A DNA stretch of 55,960 nucleotides from an uncultured Fretibacterium sp. (GTDB lineage Bacteria > Synergistota > Synergistia > Synergistales > Aminobacteriaceae). The position numbers and the translations under genes were made by a program. The first letter of the stretch is position 1, and every line of letters starts with the position of its first letter. Below the pieces are notes generated by a model. The model made no database searches and was not told the origin of the DNA. It saw nothing but the letters and a program-made list of their open reading frames with translations. Where the stretch lies: assembly GCA_947168585.1 (NCBI GenBank), contig CAMVMK010000010.1:1-55960 (forward strand), in the 5' to 3' direction. Shown piece by piece: positions 17,391 to 25,119 of this stretch.

Positions 17391-18317
17391 ATGGCATATT
17401 ACATCGGTGTAGACATAGGCGGAACGAACATTAAAACCGGAGTTGTTGACAGCACGGGAAATATTATCAGCGAGGCAAGCGTCCCGACAGGAGCAGACAG
17501 ACCTCAAGATATAGTTCTGCAGGATATTTTGAGCGCGGTTAAAAATTCAATCGAGGTTTCAAAACTTGACCCTAAAGAAATTTTAGCAGTCGGACTCGGT
17601 TCGCCCGGAGCTATCGACACAGAAAACGGAATAGTTATAAGAAATTATAATTTAGGGTGGAAAGATTTTCATATTTGCGAAAAAATCAGCGGTGAGTTAA
17701 AAATTCCGGCGAAACTTGCAAACGATGCTGACGCTGCGGCACTCGGAGAAGTCGTTTCAGGAAGTGCTAAAGGTGCTAAGAGAGCGTTAATAATTACACT
17801 CGGTACGGGCGTAGGAACGGGAGTTGTAGTTAATGAAAAAATTTTGCCGGGCGAGTTCGGCCACATGGTCATAGCTTACGGCGGCCGTCCCTGTACATGC
17901 GGGAGAAAAGGCTGCTTCGAGGCTTATTCTTCGGCGACAGGATTAATTAACATGACTAAAGAGGCAATCGCTAAACACCCGGGCGGAGTTTTGGCGGACA
18001 CTGCTAAACTTGAAGGCGAAGTCAGCGGCCGGACAGTTTTTGATGCTGTTGAAAAAGGCGACGAAATTGCAAAAAAAGTCATTGACGAATATCTCGAATA
18101 TTTAGCCTGCGGAATTGCGAATTTAATTAACGGTCTTCAGCCTGAAGTCGTAAGTCTCGGCGGAGGAGTTGCCAAGCAGGGCGAAAAACTTTTAGCTCCG
18201 TTGCGTGTCAAAGTTGAAAGAGAAGTTTTCAAAGGTTTAATGCTTCCGAAAATCGTGTGCTGTACTTTGGGCTATAAAGCCGGATTAATCGGCGCGGCAA
18301 TGTCCGTAAAAGAATAA
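17391..18317 (+). CDS. ROK-family sugar kinase, probably glucokinase
   Basis: This cytoplasmic ATP-dependent hexokinase-fold enzyme most likely phosphorylates glucose at C6. Phosphate-1 motif: GVDIGGTNIKTGVVD (from residue 6). GLGSPGAID is next; NDADAAALGE gives the catalytic Asp region; LGTGVGTGVVVN is phosphate-2; GEFGHMVI carries the ROK ExGH motif; and the zinc motif is CTCGRKGCFEAYSS (C168, C170, C175). Length 308 is normal for bacterial ROK glucokinases. Other ROK sugars (mannose, N-acetylmannosamine) cannot be excluded. GAAAGGAG precedes the ATG and TATAAT at 17339-17344 is a possible -10. It is followed after 3 bases by a peptide-type ABC permease gene, an unusual pairing. Confidence 0.92.
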   Translation: MAYYIGVDIGGTNIKTGVVDSTGNIISEASVPTGADRPQDIVLQDILSAVKNSIEVSKLDPKEILAVGLGSPGAIDTENGIVIRNYNLGWKDFHICEKISGELKIPAKLANDADAAALGEVVSGSAKGAKRALIITLGTGVGTGVVVNEKILPGEFGHMVIAYGGRPCTCGRKGCFEAYSSATGLINMTKEAIAKHPGGVLADTAKLEGEVSGRTVFDAVEKGDEIAKKVIDEYLEYLACGIANLINGLQPEVVSLGGGVAKQGEKLLAPLRVKVEREVFKGLMLPKIVCCTLGYKAGLIGAAMSVKE

Positions 18318-18320
18318 AAA

Positions 18321-19241
18321 ATGAAAAGTAATTATATTTTCAGACGCTTAACAGCGAGTCTCTTAACTCTTTTTGTGATAATTACTCTGACGTTTTTCAT
18401 GATGAGAGCAATTCCCGGCGGGCCTTTCACTGACGAAAAAGCTATCCCGGATTTCGTTCTTGAAAAAATGATGGAACGTTATCACCTTAACGATCCGGTT
18501 TATATTCAATATGGAAGATATTTATTAAATATTTTGAAATTTGATTTAGGCCCTTCGTACCGTTATGAAGGAATGACAGTCAACGAATTAATCGCAAATA
18601 GTTTTCCTGTATCTTGTCAAGTCGGCTCGCTTGCTTTAATAATTGCACTGATAATCGGCATACCGGCCGGAATAATTTCAGCTTTAAGGCGCGGAAAATG
18701 GCAGGATAAATTAGCGATGATTTTTTCGGTCTTAGGTGTTACAGTTCCGAATTTTGTAATAGCTGCGGCATTAGTATATATTTTGGCGTGGCAGTTAGGC
18801 TGGGTTACTGTAGGATTTTGGGAAGGAATTTCAACGGCTTGGCTTCCTGCAATAACTTTAGCGGGCTATCCTGCGGCTTTTATTTCGCGTCTCGTGCGTT
18901 CGAGTATGCTTGAAATTCTAGGGCAGGACTATATCCGCACGGCTTATTCTAAAGGTTTGAGCGAACGCGCTGTAGTTTATATTCATGCGCTTAAAAATGC
19001 TCTTGTGCCGTTAATAACTTATCTTGGGCCTTTGACTGCAGGAATTTTAACGGGAAGTTTTGTAATTGAACAAGTTTATGGAGTGCCGGGTCTTGGAACT
19101 TTTTTTGTAACGAGCATAACTAACCGCGACTATACAACTATAATGGGCGTTACTGTTTTTTACAGCGCGCTTTTAATTTTGTTTAATTTTATAACAGATA
19201 TTTTATTAGTATTTATTGACCCGAGGATAAAATTAAAATGA
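18321..19241 (+). CDS. Peptide/nickel-type ABC transporter permease (DppB/OppB family)
   Basis: This is an inner-membrane channel subunit of a di/oligopeptide-type importer. It begins with the family's N-terminal pattern FRRLTASLLTLFVIITLTFF, RAIPGGPF and the conserved YHLNDPVYIQYGRYL. The EAA region is RTAYSKGLSERAVVYIHALK followed by NALVPLITYLGP, and the C-terminus has FVIEQVYGVPGLGTFF and NRDYTTIMG. Length 306 is normal. It is coupled to the kinase gene (3-base gap) and to the next permease (4-base overlap). No binding protein or ATPase gene follows, so the remaining subunits must be encoded elsewhere if the system works. Confidence 0.94.
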   Translation: MKSNYIFRRLTASLLTLFVIITLTFFMMRAIPGGPFTDEKAIPDFVLEKMMERYHLNDPVYIQYGRYLLNILKFDLGPSYRYEGMTVNELIANSFPVSCQVGSLALIIALIIGIPAGIISALRRGKWQDKLAMIFSVLGVTVPNFVIAAALVYILAWQLGWVTVGFWEGISTAWLPAITLAGYPAAFISRLVRSSMLEILGQDYIRTAYSKGLSERAVVYIHALKNALVPLITYLGPLTAGILTGSFVIEQVYGVPGLGTFFVTSITNRDYTTIMGVTVFYSALLILFNFITDILLVFIDPRIKLK

Positions 19242-20155
19242 ATGAATTAACTTTTGAAAAAGATTTTTCTCCGCTTTCCCGTGATATTTTAATCTTGAAT
19301 GACACAAGACCTTCAAAAAGTTATTGGCAGGATGTGAAGGAACGTTTAATGAGAGATCCTTTAGCAGTCTTCGGTCTTACTGTGATAATTTTAATAATTT
19401 TTGCGGCTGTTTTCGGCCCTATGATTTCAAAATATTCTTATGACGAGCAGGATTATATGCTGTCGAATGAATGGCCGAGCCTCGAACATTTATTCGGTAA
19501 TGATTTATTCGGGCGTGATATTTTCGTGAGAGTTCTTTACGGTGCGAGAATTTCTTTAGCTGTAGGATTTTTAGCGAGTATCATAAATTTATTTATAGGA
19601 GTAATTTACGGAGGAATTTCAGGTTTTGCCGGAGGAAAGCTCGATAATTTCATGATGAGAGTTGTTGATGTTATTTACAGCGTACCTACGATGATTTATG
19701 TAATTTTGTTAATGGTCGTTGTAGGGCCCGGATTAAAAAGCATTTTTATAACTCTCGGAATAGCTTACTGGGCTCCGATGGCTCGAATAGTACGCGCCGA
19801 AGTCATGAGATTAAAGAACGAAGAATTTATTTTAGCCGCGAGGGTTTTAGGTGCTTCACCGTCAAGAATTTTGCTGCGTCATTTAATCCCCAACGCTATG
19901 GGACCTATACTCGTAACTTTGACGTTCTCAATTCCTAACGCAATTTTTACTGAAGCATTTTTAAGTTTCGTAGGTTTAGGGGTCAGCGCACCAATGGCAA
20001 GCTGGGGAGTTTTGTGCAATGATGCAGTAGCTTCTCTTGCTATATATCCGTATCAATTATTTTTCCCGGCTGCAGCTATTTCTATAACGATAATGGCATT
20101 TAATTTTTTAGGCGACGGATTACGCGATGCTCTTGACCCGAAATTGAGAAAGTGA
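19238..20155 (+). CDS. Peptide/nickel-type ABC transporter permease (DppC/OppC family)
   Basis: This is the second channel subunit. Family signatures are the N-terminal RLMRDPLAVFGLTVI, HLFGNDLFGRDIFVRVLYGA, RISLAVGFLASIINLFIG, the EAA loop EFILAARVLGASPSRILLRH with LIPNAMGPILV, SFVGLGVSAPMASWGVL and the terminal NFLGDGLRDALDPKLRK. Length 305 is normal. It overlaps the DppB-like gene by 4 bases. It is the last gene of this operon: a hairpin at 20159-20182 follows right after the stop. The absence of the ATPases and binding protein is the odd point. Confidence 0.94.
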   Translation: MNELTFEKDFSPLSRDILILNDTRPSKSYWQDVKERLMRDPLAVFGLTVIILIIFAAVFGPMISKYSYDEQDYMLSNEWPSLEHLFGNDLFGRDIFVRVLYGARISLAVGFLASIINLFIGVIYGGISGFAGGKLDNFMMRVVDVIYSVPTMIYVILLMVVVGPGLKSIFITLGIAYWAPMARIVRAEVMRLKNEEFILAARVLGASPSRILLRHLIPNAMGPILVTLTFSIPNAIFTEAFLSFVGLGVSAPMASWGVLCNDAVASLAIYPYQLFFPAAAISITIMAFNFLGDGLRDALDPKLRK

Positions 20156-20158
20156 ACT

Positions 20159-20190
20159 ACTCCCTCTTATAGAAGCGGGAGTCTTCTTGC
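20159..20190 (+). terminator. Hairpin after the DppC-like gene
   Basis: ACTCCC (20159-20164) pairs with GGGAGT (20177-20182), with an inner TCTT/AAGC-rich loop, followed by CTTCTTG. The U-tract is weak, so termination may be partial. Confidence 0.5.
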
Positions 20191-20199
20191 GAGTTATGA

Positions 20200-20235
20200 T
20201 AAAAAAGTTAGTGATTTAGAAAAGCTTACTAACTG
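20200..20235 (-). terminator. Minus-strand hairpin terminator downstream of the tRNA cluster
   Basis: On minus, AGTTAGT (20235-20229) pairs with ACTAACT (20212-20206), followed by a T run (A20201-20206 on plus). It could end either a read-through tRNA transcript or a separate short RNA. Confidence 0.65.
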
Positions 20236-20445
20236 CTTATTATCTTGCCTTTTGAAAATTCATAGGGCTTTTTTGGGGGCGTAAACTAACTAATTCGCAG
20301 TTCTTACGCCCCTGTGGGTCGATGCGCAGATAAACGTTCAATAATTTAGATTTCGCGCTCTTGTTTTGAGCCTTCATTAAGCTTTTTTATACTTCGGGGT
20401 AAATGTTATGTGTAAATGTGAGATAAATCTTGATGAATAAAAAAA
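20236..20445 (-). ncRNA. Possible small RNA or short gene between tRNAs and terminator
   Basis: About 210 bases without a recognised gene. On minus, TTTACA and TATAAA (20386-20391) sit about 19 bases apart as a possible promoter. The expected RNA would run to the terminator at 20206-20235, roughly 175 nt. A strong stem (GCGTAA with TTACGC, around 20278-20312) forms its middle. An ATG frame of roughly 40 codons starts at 20375-20377 but lacks a Shine-Dalgarno. Signatures of RNase P RNA, SRP RNA or tmRNA are not present. A 6S-like RNA fits the length but cannot be shown by eye. Confidence 0.3.
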
Positions 20446-20522
20446 TGGTGGCGGCACCTGGATTCGAACCGGGGACAACGCGGGTATGAACCGCGTGCTC
20501 TAGCCAACTGAGCTATACCGCC
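20446..20522 (-). tRNA. tRNA-Met (CAT), probably elongator
   Basis: A 77-nt cloverleaf with encoded CCA. The acceptor GGCGGTA pairs with TGCCGCC, the D-arm TAGCTCAG is present, and the anticodon stem reads GCGGTTCATACCCGC with CAT at 20486-20488 (plus ATG). The TTCGAAT T-loop is intact. The paired G1-C72 rules out an initiator. tRNA-Ile with a lysidine-modified CAT cannot be fully excluded. It is last in a three-tRNA transcript. Confidence 0.93.
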
Positions 20523-20534
20523 TTTATAAAATTT

Positions 20535-20611
20535 TGGTGGCGGGGAAAGGATTTGAACCTTTGACCTTCGGGTTATGAGCCCGACGAGCTTCCAAACTGC
20601 TCCACCCCGCG
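20535..20611 (-). tRNA. Initiator tRNA-fMet (CAT)
   Basis: A 77-nt tRNA starting CGCGGGGTGGAGCAG, with anticodon region CGGGCTCATAACCCG. The three G-C pairs at the base of the anticodon stem are the initiator hallmark. The first acceptor position is unpaired, another hallmark, but the 3' strand reads CCCCGCC before ACCA, giving C1 opposite C72 rather than the usual C1 opposite A72. CCA is encoded. Confidence 0.95.
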
Positions 20612-20625
20612 ATTTGAATTTTAAG

Positions 20626-20712
20626 TGGTGCCGGACGAGGGATTTGAACCCTCACGGACTTTACGCCCTCGGGATTTTAAGTCCCGTGTGTCTACCATTC
20701 CACCAGCCCGGC
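20626..20712 (-). tRNA. tRNA-Leu (TAA)
   Basis: An 87-nt class II tRNA with a long variable arm. The acceptor GCCGGGC pairs with GTCCGGC, the anticodon loop GACTTAAAATC contains TAA, the T-loop is TTCAAAT and CCA is encoded. It is the first gene of the minus-strand Leu-fMet-Met cluster, with a promoter at 20729-20757. Confidence 0.95.
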
Positions 20713-20728
20713 TAAAACAACGGGAAAT

Positions 20729-20757
20729 ATTTTATATCTCATTCAAATTTTAGTCAA
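20729..20757 (-). promoter_or_regulatory. Sigma-70-type promoter of the tRNA cluster
   Basis: On minus, TTGACT (20757-20752) and TAAAAT (20734-20729) are separated by exactly 17 bases, ending 16 bases before the tRNA-Leu 5' end. This is the best -35/-10 pair seen in the window. Confidence 0.75.
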
Positions 20758-20798
20758 GTTATTATAAAATATCCGCGAAAAAAAATTTTTTAGGAGTT

Positions 20799-21722
20799 GT
20801 GAATATTTTGACAAAAGTTTTTATTGACGGGAGCGCAGGCACTACAGGGCTGCAAATTTATGACAGATTAAAACAGCGCGATGATATTCAAATTTTAGAA
20901 ATTTCTGAAGAAAAACGTAAAGACAATGACGCAAGAAAAAAATTTTTCAACGAAGCTGATATAGTTTTTCTCTGTCTTCCTGACGTTGCTGCTGTCGAAG
21001 CTGTAACTCTCGTTGAAAATAAAAACACCGTCATTATTGACACTTCGACTGCTCACAGAGTTTCTGACGGCTGGGCTTACGGTATGCCCGAATTAAAAGG
21101 TCAGCGCGAAATTATTAAAAATTCAAAACGAATTGCTAACCCGGGCTGTCATGCAAGCGGTTTTATTGCTCTCGTTGCACCTTTAGTCGAAAATAAAATC
21201 CTAAGTCCGGACGAAAAACTTTCATGTTTCTCTATAACAGGCTACTCCGGAGGCGGCAAAAAAATGATTGCTGAATACGAAAATTCAGAAAGAAATTCTC
21301 TGCTTGACGCTCCGAGACAATACGCTCTCACTCAAAATCATAAACATTTACCCGAAATTCAAAAAGTTTGCGGATTAAATTACGCTCCGATATTCTGTCC
21401 GATTGTTGCAGATTTTTATTCCGGCATGGAAGTTACTGTTCCTGTTCACGGCTTAAATATTAAAAATGTCCGCGAAATTTATAAAAATTATTATCAAGGC
21501 GGCGTAATTCATTTTGCAGATAACGACAATGAAAACGGATTTTTATCAGCCGGAGCTTTTTCAGGCCGGGACGATATGGAAATAAAAATTGCAGGCAATG
21601 ACGAGAGAATTTTATTAATCGCCCGTTTCGATAATTTAGGCAAGGGGGCTTCCGGTGCTGCCGTCCAAAATATGAATTTAGTTATGGGCGTTTATGAATT
21701 TAAGGGCTTAAATTTAATTTAG
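20799..21722 (+). CDS. argC: N-acetyl-gamma-glutamyl-phosphate reductase (type 2)
   Basis: This enzyme reduces N-acetylglutamyl phosphate to the semialdehyde with NADPH in arginine synthesis. KVFIDGSAGTTGLQI is the type 2 ArgC Rossmann start; LCLPDVAAVEAV, DTSTAHRV, WAYGMPEL and the catalytic cysteine motif NPGCHASGFIAL (C117 from GTG) follow, then YSGGGKKMI and LTQNHKHLPEI. Length about 305 matches type 2. The GTG at 20799 lies only 2 bases after GGAG (20793-20796), too close; the in-frame TTG at 20808 gives 11 bases and starts MTKVFIDG, so 20808 may be the real start. It is the first gene of argC-argJ-argB, divergent from the tRNA cluster. Confidence 0.95.
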   Translation: MNILTKVFIDGSAGTTGLQIYDRLKQRDDIQILEISEEKRKDNDARKKFFNEADIVFLCLPDVAAVEAVTLVENKNTVIIDTSTAHRVSDGWAYGMPELKGQREIIKNSKRIANPGCHASGFIALVAPLVENKILSPDEKLSCFSITGYSGGGKKMIAEYENSERNSLLDAPRQYALTQNHKHLPEIQKVCGLNYAPIFCPIVADFYSGMEVTVPVHGLNIKNVREIYKNYYQGGVIHFADNDNENGFLSAGAFSGRDDMEIKIAGNDERILLIARFDNLGKGASGAAVQNMNLVMGVYEFKGLNLI

Positions 21723-21737
21723 AAAGGAAATTTTTTC

Positions 21738-22970
21738 ATGAATTTTAATGAAATTAACGGCGGTGTATGTGCTCCTAAGGGCTTTAAGGCTTCGGGCGTT
21801 CACTGCGGAATTAGACATAATAGAACAAAAAATGACATCGCTATGATCTTCAGCGAAGTCCCTGCCTCCGCTGCTGCTGTCTATACACGAAATTTAGTTA
21901 AGGGCGCACCTTTAACTGTAACGAAAAATAATTTAGAAAAATCTTGCGGAACTGCTCAAGCCGTCATCTGTAACAGCGGTAACGCTAACACTTGCAACGC
22001 TGACGGTATCGAAATCGCTGAAAAAATGTGCGCTCTTGCTGCAGACGCTCTGAATATAAAGCCCGAAAATATTGTTGTCGGGTCTACAGGCGTTATCGGC
22101 CAGCCGTTAAATATCGAGCCTATTAAAAAAGGTATTCCCGAACTCGTCAAAAATCTTGCAAGTAATGAAGCCGCGAGTAATTCTGCATGCGAAGGCATCA
22201 TGACTACCGACACTGTTAAAAAAGAAATCGCCGTTGAATTTGAAATCGGCGGGAAAATTTGCAAAATCGGCGCAATCGCTAAAGGAAGCGGAATGATCCA
22301 CCCGAATATGGCCACGATGTTAATTTTTATAACGACTGACGCGGCTGTTAAATCAGAAATTTTGAACGCGGCTTTGTCTCAGGTCGTGCCGGACACTTTC
22401 AACATGATAAGCGTTGACGGCGATACATCGACTAACGACATGTGTGCAATTTTAGCTAACGGCTTGGCCGGAAATGAAATTATTTCGGATTTTAATAACG
22501 ATTTTGAAATTTTTAAGGCCGCTTTGAATTTTATCTGCGTTAAACTTTGCAGAATGTTAGCAGGGGACGGCGAAGGAGCTACAAAACTTCTTGAATGTCA
22601 TGTTACGGAAGCTAAAGACATTAACACCGCAAAAATTACGGCCAAGAGCGTTATCTGTTCGACTTTATTTAAGGCCGCTATGTTTGGAGCGGACGCTAAC
22701 TGGGGGAGAGTTTTATGCGCCATAGGCTACAGCGGTGCCGATGTTGATGTTAATAAAATCGATGTGGCTTTTCAAAGCAAGGCCGGAAAAATTGAGGTCT
22801 GCAGGAACGGCGCGGGAATTGATTTTTCCGAAGAAAAAGCTAAGAAAATTTTAACGGAACGCGACATAGAAATTTTAATCTCGCTCAATGACGGAAAATC
22901 TAACGCTACGGCTTGGGGCTGTGATTTAACTTACGATTACGTAAAAATTAACGGCGATTATAGGAGTTAA
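21738..22970 (+). CDS. argJ: Bifunctional glutamate/ornithine N-acetyltransferase
   Basis: This enzyme moves the acetyl group from N-acetylornithine to glutamate, recycling acetate in arginine synthesis; many members also use acetyl-CoA. Family motifs are APKGFKASGVHCGI, FSEVPASAAAVYTRN, ICNSGNANTC and VVGSTGVIGQ. The self-cleavage site KGSGMIHPNMATML has Thr193 as the N-terminal nucleophile after cleavage between Met-Ala and Thr. KTLLECHVTEA-like and FGADANWGRVLCAIGYSG motifs follow, with the terminal TYDYVKINGDYRS. Length 410 is normal. It is 15 bases after argC with GAAAGGAAA as ribosome site, and 2 bases before argB. Confidence 0.97.
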   Translation: MNFNEINGGVCAPKGFKASGVHCGIRHNRTKNDIAMIFSEVPASAAAVYTRNLVKGAPLTVTKNNLEKSCGTAQAVICNSGNANTCNADGIEIAEKMCALAADALNIKPENIVVGSTGVIGQPLNIEPIKKGIPELVKNLASNEAASNSACEGIMTTDTVKKEIAVEFEIGGKICKIGAIAKGSGMIHPNMATMLIFITTDAAVKSEILNAALSQVVPDTFNMISVDGDTSTNDMCAILANGLAGNEIISDFNNDFEIFKAALNFICVKLCRMLAGDGEGATKLLECHVTEAKDINTAKITAKSVICSTLFKAAMFGADANWGRVLCAIGYSGADVDVNKIDVAFQSKAGKIEVCRNGAGIDFSEEKAKKILTERDIEILISLNDGKSNATAWGCDLTYDYVKINGDYRS

Positions 22971-22972
22971 TT

Positions 22973-23827
22973 ATGAATTTTTCAAACTCTCAGCGCGCTG
23001 AAGTTTTAGTGCAGGCTCTGCCTTATATTCAGGAATATACGGGAAAAACTGTCGTTATTAAATACGGCGGAAACGCTATGACTAACGAGAACTTAAAGCA
23101 GCAGGTTATGGAAGATATTGTTTTGCTTAGGCTCGTTGGAGTTAAAGTCGTTTTAGTTCACGGAGGCGGCCCGGAAATTAATGACTTAATGCAAAGATTA
23201 GGAAAAAAGCCCGAATTTTTGAACGGCCTCCGCGTTACTGATAATGAAACTGTCGAGATAGTTCAAATGGTCTTGGCCGGAAAAATTAATAAATCTTTAG
23301 TTAATTTGCTCGAAGTTAAAGGCGGCCGCGCTGTCGGACTTTCAGGAATTGACGACAGAATTATTGAAGCTGAATGTAAAAATCCCGATTTAGGGTTCGT
23401 CGGAGAAGTTACTAAAATCAACACCGAATTAATTAACGATGTCTTAGAACGCGGATATATCCCCGTGATTTCGACAATAGGAAGCGGAAAAAACGGCGAA
23501 GTTTTTAATATTAACGGCGATATTGCCGCGTCCTGCGTTGCGGGGGCGTTGAAAGCTGAGAGATTAATAATCCTCACGGATATTGCAGGAATTTTGCGCG
23601 ACCCTTCAGACATTTCGACTTTAATTCCGGAACTTACTATTAATGAGGCCGAAAAATTAAAATCTGACGGCGTTATCTCCGGCGGAATGATACCTAAAAC
23701 AGAATGCTGTATCAGAGCAATTAACGAAGGAGTTAAGAAAGTTATCATTATGGACGGAAGAATACCTCATTCGATTTTAATGGAACTTTTCACGGACGAG
23801 GGCGCAGGAACGATGTTTTTTAAGTGA
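22973..23827 (+). CDS. argB: Acetylglutamate kinase
   Basis: This enzyme phosphorylates N-acetylglutamate, often the arginine-controlled step. Motifs are VVIKYGGNAM, VVLVHGGGPEINDLM, FLNGLRVTD, VGLSGIDDRIIEA (variant of the GLSGxD motif), NINGDIAA, LIILTDIAGILRD and SGGMIPKTECCIRAINEGV. At 284 residues it is normal. An N-terminal helix before YTGKTVVIK (NSQRAEVLVQALPYIQEY) matches the arginine-sensitive hexameric class, so feedback inhibition is likely. It starts 2 bases after argJ. The stop TGA belongs to the heptad repeat at 23824-23878. argD, argF, argG and argH are not in the window. Confidence 0.97.
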   Translation: MNFSNSQRAEVLVQALPYIQEYTGKTVVIKYGGNAMTNENLKQQVMEDIVLLRLVGVKVVLVHGGGPEINDLMQRLGKKPEFLNGLRVTDNETVEIVQMVLAGKINKSLVNLLEVKGGRAVGLSGIDDRIIEAECKNPDLGFVGEVTKINTELINDVLERGYIPVISTIGSGKNGEVFNINGDIAASCVAGALKAERLIILTDIAGILRDPSDISTLIPELTINEAEKLKSDGVISGGMIPKTECCIRAINEGVKKVIIMDGRIPHSILMELFTDEGAGTMFFK

Positions 23828-23878
23828 GGGGTTAGGAGTGAGGAGTGAGGAGTTTTTTTCACTTCCTGCTCCTAATTT
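23824..23878. repeat. Heptad repeat hairpin, copy 3
   Basis: GTGAGGG, GTTAGGA, GTGAGGA, GTGAGGA, then GTTTTTTTCAC and the inverse arm CTTCCTGCTCCTAAT. It lies between converging genes and provides the stop codons of argB (TGA) and of the minus-strand gene at 23872 (TAG). It probably serves as a bidirectional terminator. Confidence 0.75.
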
Positions 23879-25095
23879 TCTTTTATAAATTCCCGTGAAC
23901 TTAATAATTTTGCAATAGCATTTATTGACGGGAATAAATCGCGTCTTGCAGCACTCACGAAAAATTCTACATCGTCAATAGACATACTGAAACCGTTTGA
24001 GGCTTTATATGAGGCAGGATAAAGCGCGGAACATAAATACGAGGCGGCTTCCATTGCTTTTTCGTGTTTTATAATGTCAGCCAAATTATTTGTGTCGAAA
24101 TATCCGTACATCATCATTTCCCAAAATCTTTGAGCCTGCAAAATTTCAAATCCTGACAAACGTTTTATCATTTTGTCGGATTTATTTTTGTAAGTCATGT
24201 AAATTTTTCCTAAATCGTAAATAGGATTGCCTAAACGTATTCCCATCATGTTAATTAAAATTAACTCGCCGTTCGGCTGAACAAAAACATTTCGGGCGTT
24301 GAAATTTCCGTAGAGAAGAGTATCAGCTTCCGGGACAGCGTCAATAAGTTTTATCAGAGCGTCAACTTCATTTGCTCGAAGCCACTTAGACATGTTTTCA
24401 GCATAGTTTCTATAAACGTCAGAATTTTTCGAGATTGAATCAATCATCGGCGCAACTGAATGAATCTGCCGCAATAATTTTCCCATAGCATCGGCATATT
24501 GATTTTGTCTACTTTTTGAAGCAGCAATCATCGAGAAAACTGTTTTAACGTTTGAAAGTTCGTACAACATTCCGTAAAGACCTTTATACGTTACTATGTC
24601 GTAAGCAATTAAAGTCGGAATTTCAAAAACCATAGCCGCTTGAGAATATTGACGTTCCATTTCGACTGTCTCAAGGCTCGTGCCTTCGGGATAAACTTTC
24701 AATAATTTGTCATCGCCTGCATAATAAACAGTAACGCCGCCGCTTACGCCCATCATATGAACTTCCTCGTTTGAAACGTCGCGGAGTTTTTTAGTAACGT
24801 CAAAAATTTCAGTGAAGCCCGTTATGTCAAAAATTTCGTAAGCCTCAGGAGATACGTTAATAATTTTTATCGAGAGTGCTTCTTTTTTGTTGAAACTCAA
24901 AAGGACTCTAAGTCCCGCGCTCGAAATATATAAAAGGTCTTCGCAGTCAATAACGATAGAACCTTTAGGGTGATTTTTTCTCTCAGATGCCAGCATATTT
25001 TCTAACTCTGTCGAATTTTGCGAGGCTATTCTGCCGGAAAGTTTGAAGTAAAGTTTTCCGTCTTTCATTGACGCGCTTAAACTAAAATCAGGCAT
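23872..25095 (-). CDS. STAS domain fused to a degenerate aminoglycoside-phosphotransferase-like kinase, paralog 1
   Basis: Residues 1-105 form a STAS (anti-sigma-antagonist/SpoIIAA-like) domain with the phospho-switch region LLYISSAGLRVLLSF (Ser58, Ser59). From about 118 a kinase-like domain follows: GGVTVYYAGDDKLLKVY has the nucleotide-binding Lys133, and a Glu lies in EMERQY. MGKLLRQIHS leads to the catalytic loop. That loop reads YGNFNARN (262-269) where active kinases have HGDxxxxN, so the catalytic Asp is Asn264. The metal-binding Asp of the following IDW/IDM motif is Asn282 (LINMMG). The terminal NPIYDLGKIY is kept. It is thus probably catalytically dead. It is the first stop-side member of three tandem paralogs. 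Function is unknown; a partner-switching regulator is a reasonable inference. Confidence 0.85.
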   Translation of the reverse strand: MPDFSLSASMKDGKLYFKLSGRIASQNSTELENMLASERKNHPKGSIVIDCEDLLYISSAGLRVLLSFNKKEALSIKIINVSPEAYEIFDITGFTEIFDVTKKLRDVSNEEVHMMGVSGGVTVYYAGDDKLLKVYPEGTSLETVEMERQYSQAAMVFEIPTLIAYDIVTYKGLYGMLYELSNVKTVFSMIAASKSRQNQYADAMGKLLRQIHSVAPMIDSISKNSDVYRNYAENMSKWLRANEVDALIKLIDAVPEADTLLYGNFNARNVFVQPNGELILINMMGIRLGNPIYDLGKIYMTYKNKSDKMIKRLSGFEILQAQRFWEMMMYGYFDTNNLADIIKHEKAMEAASYLCSALYPASYKASNGFSMSIDDVEFFVSAARRDLFPSINAIAKLLSSREFIKEN

Positions 25096-25119
25096 TTTTT
25101 TACTCCTTTGTTTTAATTT

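Noticed and set aside
20236-20445. tmRNA or RNase P RNA near the tRNA cluster
   Set aside because: Neither the tRNA-like ends with a tag reading frame nor the conserved RNase P core sequences could be found on either strand.
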